This document shows, piece after piece, positions 1 through 8,452 of a stretch of 39,156 nucleotides of DNA. Position 1 is the first letter of the stretch; each line of letters begins with the position of its first letter. A program made the position numbers and the translations under genes. The DNA is from Buchananella hordeovulneris (GTDB taxonomy: Bacteria > Actinomycetota > Actinomycetes > Actinomycetales > Actinomycetaceae). The DNA is taken from assembly GCA_030529545.1 (NCBI GenBank), contig JAUMWR010000013.1:1-39156 (forward strand). Direction: 5' to 3'. The notes beneath the pieces were generated by a model. It saw nothing but the letters and a program-made list of their open reading frames with translations. It made no database searches and had not been told where the DNA came from.

Positions 1-209
1 TTGGGGGTTTTGGTGGGGCGGGTGTGGGGCCGTGATGACCGGTCGGTCATGGGGTCGCCAGCGCGGTAGCGCTCGGCCCAGCGTTTGACTGTGGGCCAGG
101 AGCACTGGAAACGGGCGGCAACCTCGGAGACCGAGTAGCCGTCGTCGACGACAAGGCGGGCGACTGCGAGTCGGTGCCGGGGTGTCAGTGCTGCGTTAGA
201 GTGAACCAT
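1..209 (-). CDS. IS481-family transposase, N-terminal part (runs off the window)
   Basis: The minus-strand reading frame opens with ATG at 209 and stays open to base 1, giving 69 codons. It starts MVHSNAALTPRHRLAVARLV and continues with a helix-turn-helix segment (VSEVAARFQCSWPTVKRWAERY) followed by a basic DRSSRPH stretch. This is the typical N-terminal DNA-binding region of IS481-family transposases of actinobacteria. The catalytic DDE core would lie beyond the left edge, so it is not possible to say whether the element is intact. It faces away from the DUF58 operon. Family assignment is fairly secure; activity is unknown. Confidence 0.8.
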   Translation of the reverse strand, partial: MVHSNAALTPRHRLAVARLVVDDGYSVSEVAARFQCSWPTVKRWAERYRAGDPMTDRSSRPHTRPTKTP

Positions 210-259
210 CGAAGACCTTCTGTGTGACTGGGTTGGATTAAGGCACTTCCCATTCCACA
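1..259 (-). mobile_element. Right-hand end of an IS481-like insertion sequence (boundary tentative)
   Basis: The transposase start lies about 50 bases from a minus-strand sequence beginning TGTGGAATGGGAAGTGCC (complement of 242-259). IS481 termini commonly begin with TGT, so the element may end near 259. The opposite end is outside the window, so neither the inverted repeat nor a target duplication can be confirmed. Confidence 0.35.
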
Positions 260-272
260 CTGGAGGTCTTCG
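210..272. repeat. 9-bp inverted repeat at the IS edge
   Basis: CGAAGACCT at 210-218 is exactly complementary to AGGTCTTCG at 264-272. Each arm sits directly before an ATG on its own strand (209 on minus, 275 on plus), so the same leader-like sequence precedes two divergent starts. It surrounds the proposed IS terminus and may be part of the element or a remnant of a second copy. Confidence 0.5.
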
Positions 273-274
273 TC

Positions 275-325
275 ATGTCACCGGATCACACAGCTTCGAC
301 CAACCTCCCCGGTCAGTACAGCTAG
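275..325 (+). other. 16-codon reading frame beside the IS, possible transposase remnant
   Basis: ATG at 275 reads MSPDHTASTNLPGQYS and stops at TAG 323-325. The tail TNLPGQYS loosely resembles the C-terminal end of some IS481-type transposases, but this is from memory and weak. No other support for expression is visible. Confidence 0.15.
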
Positions 326-494
326 GGGAGACCGGGCTAAGGCACGCAGCACGCGGCGACAGCACAAAGCCCTCAGAGAAGCGGCCCGGTTGCGGGGCGC
401 GGGGCGCAGGCAGAGCCCGCGTCCCCTCAAGGGCCCAACGGAACAGCGGGATCCCCATACCCTGCGCGGGGCCCGAGCTTATGAATGCCCGCCC
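326..494. other. Intergenic stretch without a recognised gene
   Basis: Between the IS edge and the hairpins behind the DUF58 gene I see no coding region with actinobacterial codon character, no tRNA and no clear promoter. A 76-codon minus-strand frame crosses it (273-503), but its composition looks random. Confidence 0.4.
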
Positions 495-546
495 AGCCCG
501 CAAACCTCGGCCTGCGGGCTAGTCGCAGGCGCCGGCAACGGCGCCT
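495..546 (-). terminator. Two GC-rich hairpins ending the DUF58 operon
   Basis: AGGCGCCG/CGGCGCCT (527-534 and 539-546) is a perfect 8-bp stem with a GCAA tetraloop, starting 8 bases after the DUF58 stop codon. A second perfect 8-bp stem, AGCCCGCA/TGCGGGCT (495-502 and 513-520), follows. There is no U-tract, which is common in high-GC actinobacteria. The position directly behind the last gene of the minus-strand operon supports a terminator or mRNA-end function. Confidence 0.55.
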
Positions 547-554
547 ATGCGTGC

Positions 555-1834
555 TTAGAGCAGGCCGGCGGCCTTGAGCGCCAAGTACTTGTCCGCCAAC
601 GCCGGCGGCAGGGTCTCAGCTTCCTCCTCCACGAGGTGGGCGCCGCGCTTGGTCAGCTGGTAGCGGGAGGCCTCCCGCTCCAGCTCCGCAGAATCGGCAG
701 CGGCAGCCACGTAGGTGGCCAGCTCGCTGGAGTGGTCGTCGCGCAGCTTGGCTTCCTCGGTGGCGGTAGACCCGGCCACTACCACCACGTGCTTATGGGC
801 CAGCGCGGCCACCATGTCGAGCATTGCGGAGGACAGCGAGGGTTCCACGGCGGAGAGCACCACCACCAGGGAGCGGTGGGGCAAGGTACGGCTTACCTCG
901 CGGTTGACCTCCGGGTAGTTGGCCTCCATCAGTTGGGGCTCAACGTCAGCCAGCGCGGAGGCCACAGAATGGAGCTTCGATCCACGCGCGCCGTTGACCC
1001 GGGCGCGTACTTTCGAGTCGATCACGAACAGGCGTACCTCGTCGCCCGCGTGGGAAGCCAGTGCGGTGAGCAGCAGCGCCGCTTCGATGTGGGACTCCAG
1101 GCGGGCAGCAGCCCCGATGCGGGTGGCCGAATACCGCGAAGCGTCCAGGACGATCAGCACCTGCCGGTTCCGCTCGGGCCGGAAGGTGCGCACCATTGCA
1201 TTGCGGGAACGAGCCGTGGCGCGCCAGTCGATGGTGCGAACGTCGTCCCCCGGCACATACTCGCGCAGAGAATCAAACTCGGTGCCCTGCCCGCCGCGCA
1301 TCAGGAGCGTGCGGCCGTCCAGCTCGCGCAGGCGCGCCATACGGGAGGGGAGGTGGCGGCGCGCGGTGAAGGCGGGCAGCACTCTCAACTCCGCCGGGGC
1401 GCTCACCTCGTACTGGTGGCAGGCCAGGCCAAGCGGGCCCAGGACGCGCACGGTGACGCCGGCGGGCCGGAAGACCCCGCGGCGCACCGGCACCAGCGGC
1501 GTGCGCACGCGCTGCCCCCGCCCGGTCTCCAGCTCCACGGCGGCGCGGCCGCCACCGCCCACGGAGGGACCCCAAGCGTCGCGCACCAGCGCCCGCACGG
1601 TCTTGGTCCCCGGGTTGAAGAGCTCCAGGGTGCAAGTGGCCTCACCACCCAGGCGCACCGCCTTGCTCACCTTGCGGCGCGCCCGCAGCTTCTCGCGGCG
1701 CGCAAAGTAGAAGTCCACGAGCACGGCAAATAGCGCCAGGAGAGTCCACCAGATGATTGCCCCCCAGCCAGGGAACAGCACAACCAGCGGCAACCCGACG
1801 GCTACCAGGAGTACAGCGCGGCCCGTGATTGCCA

Positions 1835-1835
<1 letters not shown>
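555..1835 (-). CDS. DUF58 domain-containing membrane protein
   Basis: 426 residues. Two adjacent hydrophobic segments at the N-terminus (about residues 5-23 and 25-44) anchor the protein; the rest is probably cytoplasmic. The DUF58 signature REYVPGDDVRTIDWRATAR lies at residues 191-209, followed by a von Willebrand A-like strand ending in LDAS (about 230-233). DUF58 proteins are usually encoded next to MoxR ATPases, as here, and are thought to be substrates or adaptors for MoxR-driven assembly; the precise role is not known. The start is ATG at 1835, which shares one base with the moxR stop codon (TGATG), so the genes are probably translationally coupled. The frame stays open upstream, but that part overlaps moxR. 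It is the last gene of the operon. Confidence 0.9.
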
Positions 1836-2795
<960 letters not shown>

Positions 2796-2803
<8 letters not shown>

Positions 2804-4040
2804 GGTGCTTCCTAACTTGGCGCAGGGCCTCGGCTAGCTGGACTAGTTCGGCGTCTGTGGTCGGCACGGGGCCGTAGAAGAGGTAGGTCAGGTATTCGCG
2901 GGTCATGCCGGTGTCCGCCTGGAGGGAGGAGATGAAGGCATCCGCAGGAGCGGCGCGTCCCAATCCGAGCGCCTTGCGGTAGCGGCGCTGGGCGCCGGCG
3001 CGCAGCTTGGCGGCGGCGTGGGTGCGGTCTTTGGCCTTGGCGTAGAGCATGCCGCGTCCGCGCACGGTCTCCGTGGCGGGGACGACTACCGGGAGCTTTT
3101 CCACCACTACCGGCCCCAGGCGCCGGCCGCGCCACCAGGCGGCGGCGAGGGTGATGACGACCAGGTAGTAGTAGCTCCACTGGAGCCACGGCGGGGAGGA
3201 GGGGTCGCTGTACTGGCTGTATAGGGTGGAGTTGTCGTCCGGGGTGGGCAGGTACCAGAGCAGGCTGTCGCTGCGGCCTAGCAGGCGCAGGGCGAGCGCG
3301 GCGTTGCCTTCCTTGGCGAGGTTGGCGTTGGTGAGGAAGTTGGCGTCGGAGAGCTGCCAGACCGTGATGCCGGGGTAGCCCACGTCGCGCCGCACCTGCA
3401 TGAAGGAGGCGGAGCCGGAGGGGAAGCAGCCGCCGCCCTTGAAGAACATCTCTACGCCGGCGATGCGCCCGGCGCCTTGAGCGTCGGGGTCGTCGCAGTC
3501 GGCGGTGAGGACGGTTTGGGGCAGGTAGGTGAGGTCGGCGCCAAAGATGTCTTCGTCGGAGAAATAGGTGGCCAGCAGCACGACGTCGTTGCCGAGCGAG
3601 CTGAGCTGGAACCACTGCTCGTCGGTGAGGTAGGTGGTGCCGGCGACCACGATCACGTCGTCCTCGGTGACGGAGTTGCCGACCGCGTTGAGCGTGGAGA
3701 CGGTGCGAACGTCGACCCCCTGGTCACCCAGGATGTTGGCGATCGCCATGGCCCCGTCCGGGTTCGGGTTGTAGGGGGAGTAGGGCGTGTCGGTGGTGGC
3801 GACCTTGAACATGGCCAGCAGGGCCACCGCCGCCACGACCAGCACGATCACGAGGTAGAGCTGCCAGGGGCGGCGCCGCTTGGCCGGGGAGAGGTCCCCA
3901 AATCCCACGGGCATGTTTGCGTCCAAACCGCGCCCCCTGGTGCCGTTTTGGGTGGCCGACGTTGCCGCGCGGCCCAGCTCAGGGTCGGCGGCCCCCTGGG
4001 GAGCCGCAGCGGTGGTGGGGGGCTGCTGGAGCGTGCTCAT
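2796..4040 (-). CDS. DUF4350 domain-containing membrane protein
   Basis: 414 residues. A Pro/Ala/Gln-rich cytoplasmic N-terminus of about 57 residues leads to a membrane helix (about 61-82), then a DUF4350-like extracytoplasmic domain starting around YSPYNPNPDGAMAIANIL (about 92-109). A second helix lies near 286-303 (YYYLVVITLAAAWW), followed by a basic cytoplasmic tail of about 110 residues. DUF4350 proteins accompany MoxR/DUF58/DUF4129 in many actinobacteria. The start ATG at 4040 has GGGGAGG four bases upstream and overlaps the DUF4129 stop by 4 bases (ATGA). The molecular function is not known. Confidence 0.85.
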
Positions 4041-4666
4041 TGGGCCTCCCCGAACTGGGCTGGCAACGCCAGAACCTCGGCCTCCAGGGCGCGCAGGTAG
4101 GCGTCGTGGTCGGGTAGGGCGGTGACCTCGCCGTAGATGACGTCGTCAAAGAGCTTGCCGGCGGTGTCGAAGGGGCCCCGGAGCTGGGGCACGGAGGTAC
4201 CCGCGACGGAGGCGGCCTCGTGGGCGGTCAGGCCGGGGAACTCCTCGATGATGAGGCGCTCGTCCAGCTCGCGAATAATGGAGCGGAAGCGCTCGAGCAC
4301 GGCGGTTTTCCAGTCGCCGCGCGAGGCGGCCCGGTCGGCGGCTTGGCGTAGCTCGGCGGCGGGCCGGGAGTCCTGGAAGAGCTCGCTGCTGGCGCGGGCG
4401 CGCTGGGTGGCGCGGGTGAAGCGCCTGGAGTAGTAGACCACCAGGGCCAGGCCCACGATGAGTAGGGCGATCATGATCCACGCCAGCCAGAGGGGCACGT
4501 TGAAGAGGGTGCCGTTGCGGTTGACCTCCGCGAGGAGCTCTTCGAGCCACATGACGAACCTGCGCAGCAGGCTCTCAGACTGGTGGTAGATCGGGTGCGC
4601 CAGTTCGTCCTCGGCCAGCTTTCTCGCTGCGTCGGGGTCGGGAACTAGCGGTGGGTCGAATTGCAC
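4037..4666 (-). CDS. DUF4129 domain-containing membrane protein
   Basis: 209 residues with a GTG start at 4666, four bases after the stop of the preceding membrane-protein gene. An amphipathic N-terminal region (ESLLRRFVMWLEELL) is followed by one transmembrane helix (about residues 57-79), then a cytoplasmic DUF4129-type domain with an RQAADRAASRGDWKTAVLER stretch and the conserved-looking LTAHEAA segment. DUF4129 domains often occur with transglutaminase or DUF58/MoxR genes; no transglutaminase gene is present here. It overlaps the DUF4350 gene by 4 bases, so they are probably made together. Function unknown. Confidence 0.85.
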   Translation of the reverse strand: MQFDPPLVPDPDAARKLAEDELAHPIYHQSESLLRRFVMWLEELLAEVNRNGTLFNVPLWLAWIMIALLIVGLALVVYYSRRFTRATQRARASSELFQDSRPAAELRQAADRAASRGDWKTAVLERFRSIIRELDERLIIEEFPGLTAHEAASVAGTSVPQLRGPFDTAGKLFDDVIYGEVTALPDHDAYLRALEAEVLALPAQFGEAQ

Positions 4667-4670
4667 AGGC

Positions 4671-5972
4671 TCACGCTTCCATCGCGGCTGCCTGCGCTAG
4701 CTCCACGTCCAGGCCCTCCTTGCGGATGCGCAGGTCGATGTAGACCAGGGACATCACGGAGGCGGTGAAGGGGACGGTGATGGCTGCGGAGGCGGAGGAG
4801 ATCAGGGTGGTGAAGAAGATGACCGCCCAGCTGAATTCGGCGGGGCCGCTGCCTGTGGCTGCGATTAAGGCGACGGGAATGGAGAACACTCCGCTGATCA
4901 GGGCGTTGATAACGCCGGTGATGAGGGCGGTGACGAAGAAGACGCCAAAGATGCGCCAGAAGTGGCCTTTGGTGAGCTCCCAGGAGCGGCCGAGGGACTT
5001 GAAGATCTTGGACTGCTCCAGGATGAGCACAGCGGGCGCCACGGACCAGCGCACGTAGAACAGGGCGCCGGCTACGGCGGCGAGGACGATCCCGACGAAG
5101 ATCAGGAGGAGTCCGCCAGCGACGGAGGAGGCGGTGAATGCGCCGGCCATCATGATGGCGAAGACGAAAATGATGCCGCCGGAGACTACTGCGGTGACCA
5201 CGGAGATGATGAACGACTGGCCGATCAGCGGGAGGATACGGCCCTTGACCTGCTCCCAGATTTGCCCGAATGTCAGGACGCGGCCCAGCACGGCGCGGCT
5301 CACGGCCAGCACCAGCACACCCATGAGGACGGAGGTGCCGAGGACGCTGGTGATTGCGGTGCCGATCAGACCGGGAATGCTGTCGCCGAACTCGTCCAGC
5401 ATCGCGAGGTCGTTGCCGGACAGGGCGGCGGCCTGGAAGGAGGAGGTGGCGAATGCGCTCAGGAGGCCAAGCCCGATCATGACGACGGCGGAGAAGCCGA
5501 ACATGACGGCGGGGTTGGTGCGGATGGCCTTGAAAGCGCCGTCCAGGAAGTCCGCCAGGGTCAGGGGACGCAGCGGGATGATGCCGGGCCGGGGCGCAAA
5601 GCCGTAGGAGGTGGCCGACTGGGCGGAGCCGTACTGCCCGTACTGCGGGGTGCCGCTGGCCAGGGCTTGGTAGGAGCCCTGCGGGCCGGGGGAGGCGTAC
5701 TGCCCGTACTGGGGGACCGAGCTGGCGTACTGCCCGTACTGCGGGGTGCCGCTGGCCGGGGCCTGTGCCGGCGCGCCGCCCGGAGTGGCGTTCGGGGTGG
5801 ACGACGTTGCCGCTTGCGCGCCCGCCTGCTGCGGCGTGGTCTGCACCGGGCCCGGTGTGGGGGATCCCACGGGGACGGTAGGGGCGGTGGGGGCCGAATA
5901 GGGGGTGGCGGGCGCGGAGGAGACGTGTCCCTCCGTGGGGCCCAGGGTCCATCCGTTGTTCGGCTCAGCCAT
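4671..5972 (-). CDS. Multi-pass membrane protein with Pro/Gln/Tyr-rich N-terminal tail (GDPD membrane-domain-like)
   Basis: 433 residues. The first ~140 are a disordered, Pro/Ala/Ser/Thr/Gln-rich tail that repeats PQYGQY four times. After residue ~145 (LTLADFLDGAFKAIRTNP) comes a membrane domain with six or so hydrophobic segments. This layout matches the glycerophosphoryl diester phosphodiesterase membrane-domain family of actinobacteria, which lacks the catalytic domain; it should not be called an enzyme. It is the first gene of the minus-strand operon leading to DUF4129, DUF4350, moxR and DUF58, and the start ATG at 5972 has AAGGA eight bases upstream. The repeats are encoded by near-identical DNA (5631-5757). 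Function unknown. Confidence 0.8.
   Translation of the reverse strand: MAEPNNGWTLGPTEGHVSSAPATPYSAPTAPTVPVGSPTPGPVQTTPQQAGAQAATSSTPNATPGGAPAQAPASGTPQYGQYASSVPQYGQYASPGPQGSYQALASGTPQYGQYGSAQSATSYGFAPRPGIIPLRPLTLADFLDGAFKAIRTNPAVMFGFSAVVMIGLGLLSAFATSSFQAAALSGNDLAMLDEFGDSIPGLIGTAITSVLGTSVLMGVLVLAVSRAVLGRVLTFGQIWEQVKGRILPLIGQSFIISVVTAVVSGGIIFVFAIMMAGAFTASSVAGGLLLIFVGIVLAAVAGALFYVRWSVAPAVLILEQSKIFKSLGRSWELTKGHFWRIFGVFFVTALITGVINALISGVFSIPVALIAATGSGPAEFSWAVIFFTTLISSASAAITVPFTASVMSLVYIDLRIRKEGLDVELAQAAAMEA
5631..5757 (-). repeat. 31-bp direct repeat encoding PQYGQY units
   Basis: A 31-base sequence beginning GTACTGCCCGTACTGCGG is present exactly at 5631-5661 and again at 5727-5757, 96 bases apart. 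A third partial copy covers 5697-5710. It lies inside the N-terminal tail of the membrane-protein gene, keeps the reading frame, and is a likely site of repeat-number variation between strains. Confidence 0.85.
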
Positions 5973-6024
5973 TAGATCGTTCCTTCCCCTCGGGGCAATT
6001 GTGGCGGCGCGCGCCCCTCAATGG

Positions 6025-6060
6025 TGCTCATTGTGGCGCTGTTGGGGGACAATTCTCCCC
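6025..6060 (+). promoter_or_regulatory. Probable leaderless promoter of mtrA
   Basis: GACAAT (6048-6053) lies seven bases before the ATG at 6061 and matches four of six consensus -10 positions. TGCTCA at 6025-6030 is a weak -35 candidate 17 bases upstream. No Shine-Dalgarno sequence precedes the ATG, so transcription probably starts at or next to the start codon. The opposite strand of this 88-base gap carries the start signals of the membrane-protein operon. Confidence 0.45.
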
Positions 6061-6756
6061 ATGACGGCGCGAATTCTCGTTATTGATGACGATACAGCCC
6101 TGGCGGAGATGATTGGAATCGTCCTTGAGAGGGAATCCCTGGCTGCGCAGTACTGCACCGATGGGGCCCTGGCGTTGGAGCGCATCGCGGAGGTGAACCC
6201 GGACCTGATTCTTCTGGACGTCATGCTGCCGGGGATGGACGGCATCGAGATCTGCCGCCGGGTCCGTGAGACCTCGGGAGTGCCGATCATTATGCTGACC
6301 GCCCGCTCTGACACCGAGGACGTGGTGCGCGGCTTGGAAGCAGGCGCCGATGACTACATCCCCAAGCCCTTCAAGCCAGCGGAGCTGGTGGCCCGCGTGC
6401 GGGCCAGGCTGCGTCGCAACCCGGACGAGGCTCCTTCCCCGCAAGAGGAGAAGCTCGCAATCGGAGACCTGGAGATCGACGTGGCGGGGCACGAGGTGCG
6501 CCGGGGCAACCAGGTGATTTCCCTGACTCCCCTCGAGTTCGATCTGATCGTGGCGTTGGCCCGCTCCCCGTGGAAGGTGTTTTCGCGGGAGGAACTGCTG
6601 GAGCAGGTGTGGGGCTACCGGCACGCGGCAGACACGCGCCTGGTCAACGTGCACGTGCAGCGCCTGCGCGCCAAGGTGGAGACGGACCCGGAGCACCCGC
6701 AGGTGGTGGTCACCGTGCGCGGAGTCGGCTACCGGTCGGGTAACCCGCGCGCGTGA
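6061..6756 (+). CDS. mtrA: Response regulator MtrA (OmpR family)
   Basis: 231 residues. The receiver domain covers about 1-118 with acidic residues D9/D10, phosphoacceptor D53 in LLDVMLPGMDG, T80 and K102. The C-terminal winged helix (about 130-229) contains LTPLEFDLIVALA and VNVHVQRLRAKVE. In actinobacteria MtrA controls cell-wall, division and osmotic-response genes after phosphorylation by MtrB. The cognate kinase follows with a 4-base overlap (GTGA) and then LpqB, the diagnostic mtrAB-lpqB operon. The frame is open upstream to 5905, but homology begins at MTARILVIDD, so the ATG at 6061 is chosen. Confidence 0.95.
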   Translation: MTARILVIDDDTALAEMIGIVLERESLAAQYCTDGALALERIAEVNPDLILLDVMLPGMDGIEICRRVRETSGVPIIMLTARSDTEDVVRGLEAGADDYIPKPFKPAELVARVRARLRRNPDEAPSPQEEKLAIGDLEIDVAGHEVRRGNQVISLTPLEFDLIVALARSPWKVFSREELLEQVWGYRHAADTRLVNVHVQRLRAKVETDPEHPQVVVTVRGVGYRSGNPRA

Positions 6757-8450
6757 TCGGTTTCTGGAGCCGGTGGCGCACCCACCTGGGCGAACGCATC
6801 GCCCTTATCCTCACGGCGGCGGGCACCGGCATGGCCCTGGTGATCTTTCTGCTGCTGGCCAACGTCATCCGCAACGACACGTACGCGGCACGGGTAGACA
6901 ACCTGCTTAGTGACGCCGCCGTGCGGACGGCGTCCGCCCAGGTGCGTTTGGATGCGGCTAGCTTGAGCACGGTCGACCAGGTGCAAAACTCCGTCAGCGA
7001 GATGATCGGCTCCCTGTACGAATCCGCGCAAGGCGCCGGCGCGGTGGGCGTGGTGTTGCAAAGAGCGGCCGGAGAAACGTCGGCCGTGCGAATCAACGAT
7101 TTGCAGACCTCCGCGCAGTTGCAATCTCTCATCACGCCGGAGCTGCGCTCCTCGCTGCGCGCCGGGCACGCCACGCAGTACTGGCAGCCAGTGAGCCTGC
7201 CAGGGCAGGACTTCACCGCGCCGGGGGTGGTGGTCGCCTCCACCGTGAATCTCCCGCTGGTGGGCGTGATGGAGCTCTACATCTTTTACACGCTGGACCC
7301 GGAACAGCGCGTCATCTCCCAGATCGTGGCAGTGATGATGGCCGCCTCGGTGCTCCTAGTGCTGCTACTGGGGGGACTGACCTACCTGATCGTCTCGCGC
7401 GAGCTGCGCCCGGTCCGCGAGACCTCCGCGGCCGCCGCGCGTCTAGCGGCGGGCGACCTCACCGAGCGCGTGGAGGTTAGCGGGGAGGACGAGGTGGCGG
7501 TTCTGGCCCGCTCCTTCAACGAGATGGCTGCCTCGCTGCAGGATCAGATCGACCGCCTGGGGGAGCTGTCGCGCCTCCAGCAGCGATTCGTCAGCGACGT
7601 CTCCCACGAACTGCGTACGCCCCTGACCACCATCACTGCGGCCGCTCAGATGCTGCACGACTCTCGCGACGAGATCGACCCCATCCACCGCCGTTCCATC
7701 GAGCTCCTGGCGGAGCAGACCACCCGCTTTGCGGAGATGCTCTCCGACCTCTTGGAGGTCTCCCGCTTTGACGCCGGCGCCGCCGTGCTCGCCCTGGAGG
7801 ACCGCGACCTCCGCGAGGTAGTCAGGCGCACCGTGGAGCTGGTAGAGCCGATCGCCTCCGACCGGGGCAGCGCGATCCTGCTGGACGAGCCCAGCGAGCG
7901 CTGCGGGGTCCAGATCGACCCGCGCCGGATCGAGCGAGTGGTGCGCAACCTGCTGATCAACGCCATTGAGCACGGCGAGGGACGCCCCATCCAGGTCAAG
8001 GTGGCCAAGGGAGAGGGCACTTTGGCGGTGCGGGTGCGCGACTACGGCGTGGGAATGAGTAAGGAAGTGGCCGAGCACGTCTTTGACCGCTTCTACCGGG
8101 CAGATCCCTCGCGCGCTCGCACCTTGGGTGGCACGGGCCTGGGCCTGGCCATCTCGCTGGAAGACGCCCACTTGCACGGTGGGCATTTGCGCGCTTGGGG
8201 CCGCCCCGGGGAGGGGGCGTCGTTCCTGCTGGTGCTGCCCGCCAAGGCGGGAGAGAACGCCGGGGAGAGCCCGCTGCCGCTGGAACCGGAGGATCGGGTG
8301 GCCTACACCCCGCCGGTGGGGCTCTCCCTGGGCGAGCTCCTGGAAGAGGAGACCGAGTCCGTGGCCGAGCCCGAAGCGCCCGCGCAGACCGAGGGCAGCG
8401 CGCCCTCGCTGCGTCGGCGCCTGGGCAGACTGTTTGGCAAGGGGGACTAG
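6753..8450 (+). CDS. mtrB: Sensor histidine kinase MtrB
   Basis: 565 residues, GTG start overlapping the mtrA stop. Transmembrane helices at about 15-38 and 190-214 enclose an extracytoplasmic sensor region of ~150 residues. A HAMP domain (about 215-268) leads to the dimerisation/phosphoacceptor domain with H285 in DVSHELRTPL. The ATPase domain has the N box RNLLINAIEHG, a G1 box (RDYGVGMS) and a G2 box (GGTGLGLAI). A ~65-residue acidic/Ala/Pro tail follows the kinase core. It phosphorylates MtrA; in related organisms LpqB modulates its sensor domain. Nothing needed for catalysis appears to be missing. Confidence 0.95.
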   Translation: MIGFWSRWRTHLGERIALILTAAGTGMALVIFLLLANVIRNDTYAARVDNLLSDAAVRTASAQVRLDAASLSTVDQVQNSVSEMIGSLYESAQGAGAVGVVLQRAAGETSAVRINDLQTSAQLQSLITPELRSSLRAGHATQYWQPVSLPGQDFTAPGVVVASTVNLPLVGVMELYIFYTLDPEQRVISQIVAVMMAASVLLVLLLGGLTYLIVSRELRPVRETSAAAARLAAGDLTERVEVSGEDEVAVLARSFNEMAASLQDQIDRLGELSRLQQRFVSDVSHELRTPLTTITAAAQMLHDSRDEIDPIHRRSIELLAEQTTRFAEMLSDLLEVSRFDAGAAVLALEDRDLREVVRRTVELVEPIASDRGSAILLDEPSERCGVQIDPRRIERVVRNLLINAIEHGEGRPIQVKVAKGEGTLAVRVRDYGVGMSKEVAEHVFDRFYRADPSRARTLGGTGLGLAISLEDAHLHGGHLRAWGRPGEGASFLLVLPAKAGENAGESPLPLEPEDRVAYTPPVGLSLGELLEEETESVAEPEAPAQTEGSAPSLRRRLGRLFGKGD

Positions 8451-8452
8451 CC

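Noticed and set aside
390..1733. 447-codon plus-strand frame antisense to the DUF58 gene
   Set aside because: It mirrors a gene with clear DUF58 motifs, is rich in Gly/His/Gln/Arg and has no domain or ribosome-binding site; typical antisense frame in high-GC DNA.
4671..5972. Glycerophosphodiesterase enzyme
   Set aside because: Only the membrane-domain type is seen; there is no catalytic GDPD domain with its metal-binding residues.
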